Origin: Dickeya zeae NCPPB 2538
GTDB lineage: Bacteria; Pseudomonadota; Gammaproteobacteria; Enterobacterales; Enterobacteriaceae
DNA: 64,000 nt
Assembly: GCF_000406165.1 (NCBI RefSeq)
Contig: NZ_CM001977.1
Location: forward strand, 3,514,273 to 3,578,272
Direction: 5' to 3'
The notes under the pieces were generated by a model. It was not told the origin of the DNA. It saw nothing but the letters and a program-made list of their open reading frames with translations, and did no database searches. Position 1 is the first letter of the stretch. Each line of letters opens with the position of its first letter. The position numbers and the translations under genes were made by a program. Below are positions 45,562 through 53,627 of the stretch, piece after piece.

Positions 45562-46262
45562 GATGAACTCCTACTTTCAGATAGCGGTTAGCTCATTCAT
45601 TCCGAATAACAACACAATGTAGGGTTGAGTTACCAGAATGAAATCAAGAGTCGGTAATGGTTTGAAACCTGAGCAAAGGAAAAACAGAACAGCAAAAATA
45701 AACCACGGACCTCTTAGACTTCTGGAAACGATTATAAAGGGCGGTACCGAGCACCTCACTGGACAGGCGCACAACAATCACCACAATATCCAAAATGGAT
45801 TATGGCAATCGCCCAAGCCATTGGGAGTCATTTCACGAAAACACCGTTTTTTGTCATCGCAGTCACAAAACACGACGGTCAGAATAAGGAGGGAATCAGA
45901 GACTATCCCAGTAGGCATTATTGGCGCTGCCAGTTTGGACTCGGGAAGCCGCGGAGAACCCGGAGCGTACACGGAGTACGTGAGGAGTTCGGGCACTGCC
46001 CAGGCCAAAATGGCCGGTGAAATAGCCCTAATGGGATAGTCGCTACATCAATGGACGAAATAATGTGACAGGTCTCACTGCCTATTGTTTCTTCGCCCGA
46101 GAAATTAAGCACAACACGTCGGGATGTCAGTCAATTGCATAATGCATGATGGTGGAAAGCTCACCTATACTGATGCCGAGCAAAGTTATTATTAGCAGCA
46201 ACAGTGAACATAAACCGCGCGTTATAACTATAACCAGTTGATAATTCATGAAGGTTAGCGCC
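45562..46262. other. Divergent region between gudP and garD
   Basis: There is no gene in these 701 bases; the open frames are short and unlike known proteins. The middle is occupied by an ERIC-like palindromic repeat (45901-46041). The sequence tatact near 46165 may be the -10 of garD, but no matching -35 was found. CdaR is the known activator of these genes in E. coli; its site was not identified. Confidence 0.6.
45901..46041. repeat. ERIC-like palindromic intergenic repeat, 141 bases
   Basis: The ends form inverted repeats: gactatccca at the left matches tgggatagtc at the right exactly, and similarity continues inward for several bases. The interior contains cccggagcgtacacgga, gtacgtgaggagttcggg and cactgcccaggcc, a layout close to the core of ERIC/IRU repeats of enterobacteria. 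It contains no transposase and lies between two promoters. It is most likely a non-autonomous miniature element. Confidence 0.65.
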
Positions 46263-47837
46263 ATGTCAGAGAATACAACAACGGGTGTGGACAGTGAGCG
46301 GCCGCTTTATATCAAGGTCCATGAGTCTGACAATGTCGCCATTGTCGTCAACAATAATGGCCTGAAAGCCGGTACCCAGTTCAGCTGTGGTCTGGAATTG
46401 AAAGAACATATACCGCAAGGCCACAAGGTTGCGTTAGGCGATATCGCCCAAGGGGCTCCGATCGTTCGTTACGGCGAAATCATCGGCTATGCCCTCAGGG
46501 ATATCGCCCGTGGCAGTTGGATAGACGAATCGCTAGTGGAATTACCCAGCGCGCCAGCGCTGGAGACACTGCCGCTGGCAACGAAAGTTCCGCCTGCACT
46601 GCCGCCGCTGGAGGGTTTTACCTTCCAGGGCTACCGTAACCCGGACGGTAGCGTCGGTACCAAGAACCTGCTTGGGATTACCACCAGCGTTCACTGCGTC
46701 GCCGGTGTGGTGGACTATGTCGTCAATCTGATAGAGCGTGATTTACTGCCCCGCTACCCTAACGTCGACGGCGTCGTGGCGTTGAACCATCTGTACGGCT
46801 GCGGTGTGGCGATCAATGCCCCAGCGGCAGTGGTGCCCATTCGCACTATTCATAATCTGGCGTTAAACCCGAATTTCGGTGGCGAAGTACTGGTCGTCGG
46901 GCTGGGTTGCGAAAAACTGCAGCCGGAACGACTGCTGCAAGGCACACCGGATGTGCAGGCGATTTCGCTCGATGAAACCAGTATTGTGCGATTACAGGAT
47001 GAACACCATGTCGGTTTCAAATCGATGGTGGACGATATCCTGTCCATGGCGGATAAACACTTGCAACAGCTCAACCGTCGTCAACGTGAAACCGTACCGG
47101 CCTCTGAACTGGTGGTTGGTATGCAGTGCGGCGGTAGCGACGCGTTTTCCGGCGTGACCGCCAATCCGGCAGTAGGGTTCGCCTCTGATCTGCTGGTGCG
47201 CTGCGGTGCCACGGTGATGTTTTCCGAAGTTACCGAAGTGCGCGACGCCATCCATCTGCTGACGCCACGGGCCATCAACGAAGAAGTCGGTAAACGACTG
47301 CTGGAAGAAATGGCCTGGTATGACGATTATCTGGACAGCGGTAAAACCGACCGCAGCGCCAACCCATCGCCCGGTAACAAAAAAGGCGGCCTGGCCAATG
47401 TGGTGGAAAAAGCGCTGGGGTCTATCGCTAAATCCGGCACCAGCGCGATTGTGGAAGTACTATCGCCGGGCCAACGCCCGACTAAACGTGGTCTGATTTA
47501 CGCTGCCACCCCCGCCAGCGACTTCGTCTGTGGTACGCAGCAGTTGGCTTCCGGTATCACGGTGCAGGTCTTTACCACCGGGCGCGGCACGCCTTACGGA
47601 CTCAAAGCCGTACCGGTTATCAAGATGGCGACTCGCTCAGCGTTGGCAGAACGCTGGCATGACCTGATGGATATTAACGCCGGTACTATTGCGACGGGTG
47701 AGGCCACTATTGAGGATGTGGGCTGGCAGCTGTTCCACTTTATTTTGGATATTGCCAGCGGCAGGAAAAAAACCTGGTCTGATCAATGGGGTCTGCATAA
47801 TGCCCTGTCGGTGTTTAACCCGGCTCCGGTTACCTGA
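46263..47837 (+). CDS. garD: Galactarate dehydratase GarD
   Basis: Dehydrates galactarate to 5-keto-4-deoxy-D-glucarate, feeding GarL. From the ATG at 46263 it is 524 residues (523 in E. coli), with GAAGG 10 bases before; a start at 46248 would add five residues. An N-terminal SAF-type domain (about 15-100) is followed by the UxaA/GarD catalytic part. Segments seen are YRNPDGSVGTKNLLGI, HLYGCGVAI, VVGLGCEKLQPE and GMQCGGSDAFSG. Divergent from gudP, and completes the pathway encoded leftward. Confidence 0.97.
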   Translation: MSENTTTGVDSERPLYIKVHESDNVAIVVNNNGLKAGTQFSCGLELKEHIPQGHKVALGDIAQGAPIVRYGEIIGYALRDIARGSWIDESLVELPSAPALETLPLATKVPPALPPLEGFTFQGYRNPDGSVGTKNLLGITTSVHCVAGVVDYVVNLIERDLLPRYPNVDGVVALNHLYGCGVAINAPAAVVPIRTIHNLALNPNFGGEVLVVGLGCEKLQPERLLQGTPDVQAISLDETSIVRLQDEHHVGFKSMVDDILSMADKHLQQLNRRQRETVPASELVVGMQCGGSDAFSGVTANPAVGFASDLLVRCGATVMFSEVTEVRDAIHLLTPRAINEEVGKRLLEEMAWYDDYLDSGKTDRSANPSPGNKKGGLANVVEKALGSIAKSGTSAIVEVLSPGQRPTKRGLIYAATPASDFVCGTQQLASGITVQVFTTGRGTPYGLKAVPVIKMATRSALAERWHDLMDINAGTIATGEATIEDVGWQLFHFILDIASGRKKTWSDQWGLHNALSVFNPAPVT

Positions 47838-47862
47838 TACGCACCATCATGCCATCAACGCC

Positions 47863-47893
47863 CATCCCCCCAGATGCCTTATCTGGGGGGATG
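47863..47893 (+). terminator. Stem-loop terminator after garD
   Basis: A 13-base perfect stem (catccccccagat / atctggggggatg) with a five-base loop, followed by att. It begins 26 bases after garD. The T-run is weak. Confidence 0.7.
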
Positions 47894-48056
47894 ATTTAAG
47901 CACGCCAAAAGCAGGCAGCACCCTGAAATTAATTTATTGTGTCAATTACGTGAATTATTCTCGAAAGAAAATAACGCCACATATTTTCCCCCGGCCCACC
48001 ATCAATACCCCTAAATAAGTAATGCAATCTTACTCCATTTCAGGAGGACTGTTTTC

Positions 48057-48123
48057 GTGACTCATGTTAATAAAACGTTTTTATTGTGATGTCGTCTTTA
48101 AGAAAAAATCGATCAACATTTAA
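48057..48123 (+). other. Possible leader peptide frames with strong ribosome-binding site
   Basis: The sequence caggagga at 48041 precedes a GTG at 48057 (10 codons, ending in TGA at 48089) with good spacing, and an ATG at 48064 (19 codons, ending in TAA at 48123) with loose spacing. Either could be a leader peptide or chance. No similarity is recognised. Confidence 0.2.
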
Positions 48124-48169
48124 TAAACACAAAGAAGATAAAAAAAGTGCTGTTCAAAAAATGATTTCA

Positions 48170-48264
48170 TTGACAACACAAAGACCCAAAGCATAAATTC
48201 CTTCCTACAAAAAAAGGAATAATTTTACTTAGGGATGCTTTTTCATTTGAAGCGCCCTTTTTTT
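48170..48264 (+). ncRNA. Candidate small RNA with promoter and terminator
   Basis: A perfect ttgaca at 48170-48175 is followed after 16 bases by cataaa (four of six for a -10). That predicts a start near 48204 and a transcript of about 60 bases. It would end at the terminator 48231-48264. There is no coding frame in it. It could also be a short attenuated leader of the chemoreceptor gene. I do not recognise a known enterobacterial small RNA. Confidence 0.35.
48231..48264 (+). terminator. Rho-independent terminator in the garD-chemoreceptor region
   Basis: Arms agggatgctt and aagcgccct pair with a small internal mismatch around a 9-base loop, followed by a run of seven T residues. The nearest upstream gene already has its own terminator 340 bases earlier, so this one must serve another transcript. 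Confidence 0.7.
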
Positions 48265-48481
48265 CGTACCTTCTAACCATGATCAAAACAAAAAATGATG
48301 ATCTAACACACCGTTAATGATCTCGCTTAGCGGGTGCCCTTGCCACAGCCAGACTACAAGCGGACTGCGCGGAAAGGCCCGAAAGGCAGGTTTTCAACCG
48401 GTGTGATTAATCAGGCCACACTCACACGTTGGCCCTTTTATTCTCACGACATATTACTGACACACAGCATCGGGGTTTCCA

Positions 48482-50017
48482 ATGAGGGTTAATACACCTA
48501 TTACACAACAGGAACACCTGTTGGATGACGACACAACATTAATGTCGACCACGGATGTTAAAAGCCACATCACTTACGCCAATTCCGCATTTATACGTAT
48601 AAGCGGATTTGATGAAGATGAACTTATGGGTGCGCCGCACAATATTGTTCGTCATCCTGATATGCCCGTCGAAGCCTTTGCGGACATGTGGTACACCCTG
48701 CAACAGGGGGACAGTTGGACCGGGCTGGTAAAAAACCGTCGTAAAAACGGCGATCACTACTGGGTGCGTGCCAATGTCACGCCGGTTTATCACAACAACC
48801 AACTGACGGGCTATATTTCGGTTCGCAATACCCCTAAAGCGGCAGAAATTCAGGCAGCGGAACCGTTGTATGAAGCAGTACAAAATAAGCAAGCCCGCCA
48901 CCTTCGTTTTTATAAAGGACTGGTGGTCCGTACCGGGCTATTCTCCGTATTGTCATTATTCCAGCGCTTATCGATACGCTGGCGATTACGGCTGGCGGTA
49001 TTATTTGGCGGCTTGATGCCACTGGCCCTCACCCTGCTGGGCATTGGCACTGGCGCATCTATTGCCACGACACTGCTGATCATGGTGATGCTGGACTCCT
49101 TTTTGCAACAACAAATCGCCCGCCCATTGCGTTTGATCCTCCGTCAGGCACAGCAGGTGGTGTCGGGCCGCCGGGCGGACAGCATCCATCTCAACCGGGT
49201 GGATGAGATCGGGCTATTGCTGCGGGTCGTCAACCAGTTTGGGCTGAACCTGCATTCGCTGGTCAACGATGTCAGCACACAGGTTTCCGGCATCAACAGC
49301 ATCAGCCAGCAACTGGCCGACAGCAACAGCAACCTGAGTGTACGCACCGAAGAAACCGCTGCGAATCTGCAACAGACCGCGGCCGCTATCGAACAAATTA
49401 CCGTGGCAGTACAGCAAAGCGCAGATACCGCCACACAAGCAACGCAGATGGCGCAAAACGCCAGTCACTCAGCTCGCAAAGGCGGCGACATCATGGCTGA
49501 AACTGTCAGCATGATGGAATCGATTTCAAACGCCAGCCGCAAGATAGTCGATATTATCGGCGTCATCGACAGCATCGCCTTTCAGACCAATATTCTGGCG
49601 CTGAACGCGGCAGTAGAAGCGGCACGGGCGGGTGTAGAAGGGCGCGGTTTTGCTGTTGTAGCCGCGGAAGTGCGCAATCTGGCACAACATTCCGCCTCCG
49701 CTGCCCGTGAAATTAAGGCGTTGATCGACGCCAATATGGCGAGCGTTGAAACCGGCAGCGCCCTGGTGGATAACGCCGGTCAGCATATTCACGATATCAT
49801 TAACGACGTGCAGCAGGTGGCGGCGATGATTAGCGAAATCAGCAATGCCACCCGGGAGCAAACCGAGGCTCTGTCGCTTATCAACGGTTCTATCGCCCAG
49901 ATTGAACAGATGACCGTAGGCAATACCGGTATGGTCGATCAATCCGCTGAATTCTCCGCTAACCTCAGCCAACAGGCGCTGCGATTAACCGATGCCATTA
50001 ACGTCTACGGGAAATGA
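48482..50017 (+). CDS. Aer-like PAS-domain methyl-accepting chemotaxis protein
   Basis: Chemoreceptor of 511 residues. A PAS domain at about 20-115 (GFDEDELMGAPHNIVRHPDMP) resembles the FAD-binding sensor domain of Aer. It is followed by a hydrophobic hairpin at about 170-205, a HAMP-like linker, and a signalling domain. The tip of that domain, IDSIAFQTNILALNAAVEAA then RAGVEGRGFAVVAAEVRNLA, is fully conserved. No periplasmic ligand-binding domain is seen. The C-terminus lacks the NWETF pentapeptide that tethers CheR/CheB, also as in Aer. It probably mediates aero- or energy-taxis. No sigma-28 promoter was found upstream, unlike the two small genes that follow. Confidence 0.9.
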   Translation: MRVNTPITQQEHLLDDDTTLMSTTDVKSHITYANSAFIRISGFDEDELMGAPHNIVRHPDMPVEAFADMWYTLQQGDSWTGLVKNRRKNGDHYWVRANVTPVYHNNQLTGYISVRNTPKAAEIQAAEPLYEAVQNKQARHLRFYKGLVVRTGLFSVLSLFQRLSIRWRLRLAVLFGGLMPLALTLLGIGTGASIATTLLIMVMLDSFLQQQIARPLRLILRQAQQVVSGRRADSIHLNRVDEIGLLLRVVNQFGLNLHSLVNDVSTQVSGINSISQQLADSNSNLSVRTEETAANLQQTAAAIEQITVAVQQSADTATQATQMAQNASHSARKGGDIMAETVSMMESISNASRKIVDIIGVIDSIAFQTNILALNAAVEAARAGVEGRGFAVVAAEVRNLAQHSASAAREIKALIDANMASVETGSALVDNAGQHIHDIINDVQQVAAMISEISNATREQTEALSLINGSIAQIEQMTVGNTGMVDQSAEFSANLSQQALRLTDAINVYGK

Positions 50018-50116
50018 TGTCAGGCATAAAGATACAATTCTTTACCTCTCATCACGCTCAAAGAGTAGCCAGGTGTCACGTTTTGGTTAATAATCACTCA
50101 TAAGATCGCGCCAGGT

Positions 50117-50124
50117 GCCGATAA
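50117..50124 (+). promoter_or_regulatory. Sigma-28 (FliA) type -10 element for the first FlxA-like gene
   Basis: The sequence gccgataa matches the sigma-28 -10 consensus exactly, 52 bases before the ATG at 50176. The -35 is weak (tcat at the usual 15-base spacing, or taag closer in). An 8-base stem-loop (50131-50152, tagcaggg / ccctgcta) lies at the predicted start of the message. Confidence 0.6.
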
Positions 50125-50175
50125 TAGAGATAGCAGGGACAGTCCCCTGCTAAGACGACCTAATCAGGAGGATGT

Positions 50176-50508
50176 ATGCTGAGTCCAATTACCAGCTCTG
50201 CGTTTGCAGTGATGCCGGTGCCAGCATCCACCAGCGTCGAAACCAATACGGAACAGAAGGTTTCCGATCGTAATTTGCAAAACCTGAAAGCCGCTGAGAC
50301 ATCAGGCGAAAGTACCAAAAAGCAGCAGGAAACCACGATTAACGGGCAACAGCAGTCGATGCAAGCTCAGATCGTTGTGATGCAAGGGCAAATTGCACAG
50401 ATGCAAAATCAGCAGGTTCCACCGCCGCAGGAAAGCAAGCCGATGGTGCGGCCGGTTGAGGGTGTTAACCGCCCTTCTGCCGAACACGCGATCGACATCT
50501 ATATCTGA
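50176..50508 (+). CDS. Small FlxA-like protein (first of two)
   Basis: A 110-residue hydrophilic protein. The central part (about 50-82), with QQQSMQAQIVVMQGQIAQMQ, is Gln/Met-rich and predicted coiled coil, like FlxA, a FliA-dependent protein of unknown function in E. coli. It has no signal peptide or membrane segment. The C-terminus EHAIDIYI closely matches ENSVNIYI of the second gene. It is preceded by CAGGAGGATGT and by a sigma-28 type promoter, so it is expected to be expressed with flagellar class 3 genes. Similarity to FlxA is weaker than for its neighbour. Confidence 0.7.
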   Translation: MLSPITSSAFAVMPVPASTSVETNTEQKVSDRNLQNLKAAETSGESTKKQQETTINGQQQSMQAQIVVMQGQIAQMQNQQVPPPQESKPMVRPVEGVNRPSAEHAIDIYI

Positions 50509-50537
50509 TTCGGTCTGTCAGACATATCGTTTAACTT

Positions 50538-50563
50538 AGCCCGCTGCCACCCAGCGGGCTTTT
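50538..50563 (+). terminator. Rho-independent terminator after the first FlxA-like gene
   Basis: An 8-base stem (agcccgct / agcgggct) with a 7-base loop, followed by a short T-run (ttttgc). It lies 30 bases after the stop. Confidence 0.8.
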
Positions 50564-50791
50564 GCGTTTTCAGGCCGGGGGATACAGCGGCAACACCGTG
50601 GTCAGCGCGGTTTTCACCAGATTCGATAGAAAGAAGTCGTTGATGTATGGCAATCATTGACGTACGAGCAATCGTTGACCTGTGGTAGCGCATTTCACTG
50701 AAGGTGCGCGATAACAACCGTTCTTATGCCGGTATATTTGTATATACTTCGTCAGGAAATCGAAAAACCTATAAGGCTATCGCGATACAAT

Positions 50792-50799
50792 GCCGATAA
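50792..50799 (+). promoter_or_regulatory. Sigma-28 (FliA) type -10 element for the second FlxA-like gene
   Basis: A second exact gccgataa, with taag 16 bases upstream as a -35, lies 37 bases before the ATG. A 7-base stem-loop (50796-50814, ataacgg / ccgttat) again marks the start of the message, before CAGGAGGAAT. Confidence 0.65.
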
Positions 50800-50835
50800 C
50801 GGTATAGCCGTTATGGCTATTTTCAGGAGGAATTT

Positions 50836-51198
50836 ATGGCAAGTTCTATCGGCTCAGCAACATCAGCCGTTTCTGCATCATCAGGCAGCAGCAGTAGCGC
50901 CAGTGTTGATCAGCAGATTTCCCAGTTAAACAAGCAAATTCAATCGCTGACTAAGCAAGCGACCCAGCTGACTCAGCAGGCGACAGAAGCAAAAACGGAT
51001 GAAGAGCGCCAGCAGCTTGAGCAACAGCAAAAGATGATTCAGGCGCAAATCCAACAACTTCAGGCACAAATCCAGCAATTGCAGCAGCAGAAATCGCAGC
51101 AGGCTCAGCAGTCAGCCGCCACTGCAATTCAGTCGGCGACGCCCAAAGAAGGCGTTAACATGCCGACAGATGAAAACAGCGTTAATATTTACATCTGA
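50836..51198 (+). CDS. FlxA-like family protein (second of two)
   Basis: A 120-residue protein matching the FlxA family. It has a Ser-rich N-terminus, then from about residue 24 a long Gln-rich coiled coil with VDQQISQLNKQIQSLTKQ, and the signature QQKMIQAQIQQLQAQIQQLQ. The C-terminus ends in ENSVNIYI, shared with the upstream paralogue. Flagellum-linked expression is supported by its sigma-28 type promoter. The function of the family is not known to me. It is followed by a strong terminator. Confidence 0.8.
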   Translation: MASSIGSATSAVSASSGSSSSASVDQQISQLNKQIQSLTKQATQLTQQATEAKTDEERQQLEQQQKMIQAQIQQLQAQIQQLQQQKSQQAQQSAATAIQSATPKEGVNMPTDENSVNIYI

Positions 51199-51231
51199 TT
51201 TTTTGCCGCTTGGATATTGTCTGGTATGAAT

Positions 51232-51272
51232 AAAAGCATCATGTATCCTGATGATTCATGATGCTTTTTATT
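51232..51272. terminator. Bidirectional-type terminator between FlxA-like gene and ypeB
   Basis: A 12-base stem (aaaagcatcatg / catgatgctttt) around a 13-base loop, followed by T-rich sequence on the plus strand and, by symmetry, on the minus strand. It lies between convergent genes and could serve both. Confidence 0.8.
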
Positions 51273-51336
51273 TGCTAAAAATGGTATCAGCACCGGAAAA
51301 TTGCCAGCGCCATCAATACCTGTAAGGTTACTGATA

Positions 51337-51558
51337 TCAGGGTGAGGGGCGGCGCAAAGGCTTAATCAGCCCCTGCAGTCCTTCTATCTTGATGGCAAGG
51401 GTAATCTGCATCAGCTCACCCAGACGCCCCGCTGGGAATTCGCCCTTACGGGCGAACCATAAGAGGTATTCTTCCGGTAAATCGACCAGCATACGTCCTT
51501 TATATTTGCCAAACGGCATCGGTGTCGTGGCAATTGCCAGCAGATCCTCTTTTTCCAT
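51337..51558 (-). CDS. ypeB: DUF3820 family protein YpeB
   Basis: A 73-residue cytoplasmic protein of the DUF3820 family, annotated in Pfam as a putative quorum-sensing-regulated virulence factor. Its function in enterobacteria is unknown. The whole protein is the domain: MPFGKYKGRMLVDLPEEYLL, then WFARKGEFPAGRLGELM. It starts 6 bases after the ligA stop, the same pairing as ligA-ypeB in E. coli. Confidence 0.88.
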   Translation of the reverse strand: MEKEDLLAIATTPMPFGKYKGRMLVDLPEEYLLWFARKGEFPAGRLGELMQITLAIKIEGLQGLIKPLRRPSP

Positions 51559-51564
51559 ATGAAC

Positions 51565-53616
51565 TTACCCCAGCAGACGCATCATCTCCGCTTCATCGAT
51601 GACGGCAATACCCAGCTCTTGTGCTTTGGCAAGTTTAGACCCCGCCGCCTCACCGGCAATAACCAGATCGGTTTTCTTCGACACACTGCCGCTGACTTTG
51701 GCGCCCAGCGCAGTAAGACGATCTTTGGCTTCATCACGAGACAACTGGCTTAACGAGCCGGTCAACACCACCGTTTTTCCAGCAAACGGGCTCGTTGACG
51801 CCTCAACATCAACTCTCACCGGATCCGGCCAGTGAATACCGACCTCATCGCTGATCAGCGCCTGGATGACCTGCTGGTTATGCGCCTCATCAAGAAAGTG
51901 ACGCACATGCGTTGCCACAACGATGCCAACATCCGGCACCTGCTGCAAGGACTCCAGATCGGCCGCCTGCAACGCCTCTAACGTACCAAAGTGCGATGCC
52001 AGATTCGCCGCCGTCGCCTCGCCCACATCGCGAATGCCTAACGCATACAGAAAACGGGCAAACGTGGTCGATTTCGCTTTATCCAGCGCACTCACCAGAT
52101 TCTGTGCTGACTTCGGGCCCATGCGATCCAACCGGGTAAGGATGCCGATATCCAGCCGAAACAGATCTGCCGGTGTTTTGACATACTCTTTCTCGACCAG
52201 TTGGTCGATAATTTTATCGCCCATCCCTTCCACATCCAGCGCACGGCGAGAAACAAAGTGCTTCAGCGCTTCTTTGCGCTGTGCGGCACAGAATAAACCA
52301 CCAGTACAGCGGGTCACCGCTTCCCCCTCTACCCGCTCCAGTTCAGAACTACATACCGGGCAGCGGTCAGGAAAAACGATGGGCCGGGCATCCGACGGGC
52401 GTTCGGACAACACCACGCTCACTATCTGTGGAATGACGTCACCGGCACGGCGCACCGCCACCCGATCGCCAATCTGAATCCCCAGACGTTCGATTTCATC
52501 AGCGTTATGCAGTGTGGCGTTACTCACGACTACCCCAGCCACCGCCACCGGCTCAAGCCGCGCCACCGGTGTTATCGCACCGGTTCGCCCGACCTGAAAC
52601 TCCACATCGCGCAACCAGGTCAATTGTTCTTGCGCCGGAAACTTGAAGGCCACCGCCCAGCGTGGTGCCCGCGCCACAAAGCCCAGTCGCTCCTGCAAGG
52701 CCAGCTCATTGACTTTGATCACCACACCATCGATATCAAATCCCAGCGTTTCGCGCTCTTGCTCCACCTGGCGATAGAAATCCAACACCGCCTCACTGCC
52801 GGTACACAGGCGAATGCGATCACTGACCGGCAGCCCCCAGTCACGGAACTGCATCAGCCGCTGCCAGTGAGTATCCGGAAGGGTGCCGCCCTCCACCAGC
52901 CCAACGCCATAACACAGGAAGGTCAACGGACGCGTAGCAGTAATACGAGGATCTAACTGACGCAACGACCCTGCTGCTGCATTGCGCGGGTTGGCGAACA
53001 CTTTACCGCCAGTACGGCGCGCGTCTTCATTCAGGGCTTCAAACCCTTTGTGTTTCATGAACACTTCGCCGCGCACTTCCAACCGGGCCGGGATGTTGTC
53101 GCCATGCAAACGCAGCGGGATCGCACCAATGGTCCGGATATTCGCGGTGATATTTTCACCCGTTGAGCCATCGCCACGTGTCGCGGCGCGCACCAGCACG
53201 CCCTGCTCATACAACAGGCTGACGGCCAGCCCATCGAGTTTCAATTCACAGCAGAACGCCAGCTCAGTCTCATTTTTCAAGCGGTCGTTGATGCGTTTGC
53301 AAAACGCCAGAAAGCTGGCCTCGTCAAAGACGTTATCCAATGACAACATGGGCACGTCATGCGCGACGGTATCAAATGCATCCAACGGCGCGGCACCCAC
53401 ACGCTGAGTCGGCGAATCTGGCGTGACCAGCTCAGGGTGCGCCTGCTCCAGCGCTTTCAGCGTATTCATCAACGTGTCGTATTCTGCGTCGGGAATCTCC
53501 GGCGCATCTTCGACATGGTATTTGTATTCGTGATAGCGCAGTTGGGCGCGTAGCGCCTCAACCTGTGCGGCAACAGTCGCGATATCGTCGGCCGTCTTCG
53601 ACTCTTTTTCCAGCAT
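51565..53616 (-). CDS. ligA: NAD-dependent DNA ligase LigA
   Basis: Seals nicks using NAD+ as adenylyl donor. From the ATG ending at 53616 it is 683 residues (671 in E. coli), with an extra 11 or so residues at the N-terminus. The adenylated Lys126 is in CELKLDGLAVS. It also has DGVVIKVN, the zinc-finger cysteines (CPVCSSELERVEGEAVTRC), helix-hairpin-helix repeats and a C-terminal BRCT domain (GKTVVLTGSLSQLSRDEAK). In E. coli ligA follows zipA; here it starts 11 bases after hldE instead, so it appears relocated with ypeB. All catalytic motifs look intact. Confidence 0.97.
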   Translation of the reverse strand: MLEKESKTADDIATVAAQVEALRAQLRYHEYKYHVEDAPEIPDAEYDTLMNTLKALEQAHPELVTPDSPTQRVGAAPLDAFDTVAHDVPMLSLDNVFDEASFLAFCKRINDRLKNETELAFCCELKLDGLAVSLLYEQGVLVRAATRGDGSTGENITANIRTIGAIPLRLHGDNIPARLEVRGEVFMKHKGFEALNEDARRTGGKVFANPRNAAAGSLRQLDPRITATRPLTFLCYGVGLVEGGTLPDTHWQRLMQFRDWGLPVSDRIRLCTGSEAVLDFYRQVEQERETLGFDIDGVVIKVNELALQERLGFVARAPRWAVAFKFPAQEQLTWLRDVEFQVGRTGAITPVARLEPVAVAGVVVSNATLHNADEIERLGIQIGDRVAVRRAGDVIPQIVSVVLSERPSDARPIVFPDRCPVCSSELERVEGEAVTRCTGGLFCAAQRKEALKHFVSRRALDVEGMGDKIIDQLVEKEYVKTPADLFRLDIGILTRLDRMGPKSAQNLVSALDKAKSTTFARFLYALGIRDVGEATAANLASHFGTLEALQAADLESLQQVPDVGIVVATHVRHFLDEAHNQQVIQALISDEVGIHWPDPVRVDVEASTSPFAGKTVVLTGSLSQLSRDEAKDRLTALGAKVSGSVSKKTDLVIAGEAAGSKLAKAQELGIAVIDEAEMMRLLG

Positions 53617-53627
53617 AAGTGCGCCCG

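Larger units (their letters stand above)
47838..48481. other. Region between garD and the chemoreceptor gene
   Basis: This 644-base stretch has no standard gene. It contains the garD terminator (47863-47893), a strong ribosome-binding site with very short frames (48041-48123), a perfect -35 at 48170 and a strong terminator ending at 48264, then about 215 bases before the chemoreceptor with no recognised promoter. The middle is clearly AT-rich. Confidence 0.6.
50509..50835. other. Region between the two FlxA-like genes
   Basis: This 327-base stretch contains no gene. It starts with the terminator of the first gene (50538-50563) and ends with the sigma-28 type promoter, 5' stem-loop and ribosome-binding site of the second. 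The middle, 50570-50760, shows nothing I can name. Confidence 0.7.

Noticed and set aside
45638..46039. Open frames of 60-130 codons on both strands between gudP and garD
   Set aside because: They run through the ERIC-like palindrome, so their length comes from the repeat; no ribosome-binding sites or known protein features are seen.
48057..48089. Ten-codon GTG frame as a firm gene
   Set aside because: It is too short to support from sequence alone; kept only as a low-confidence leader candidate.
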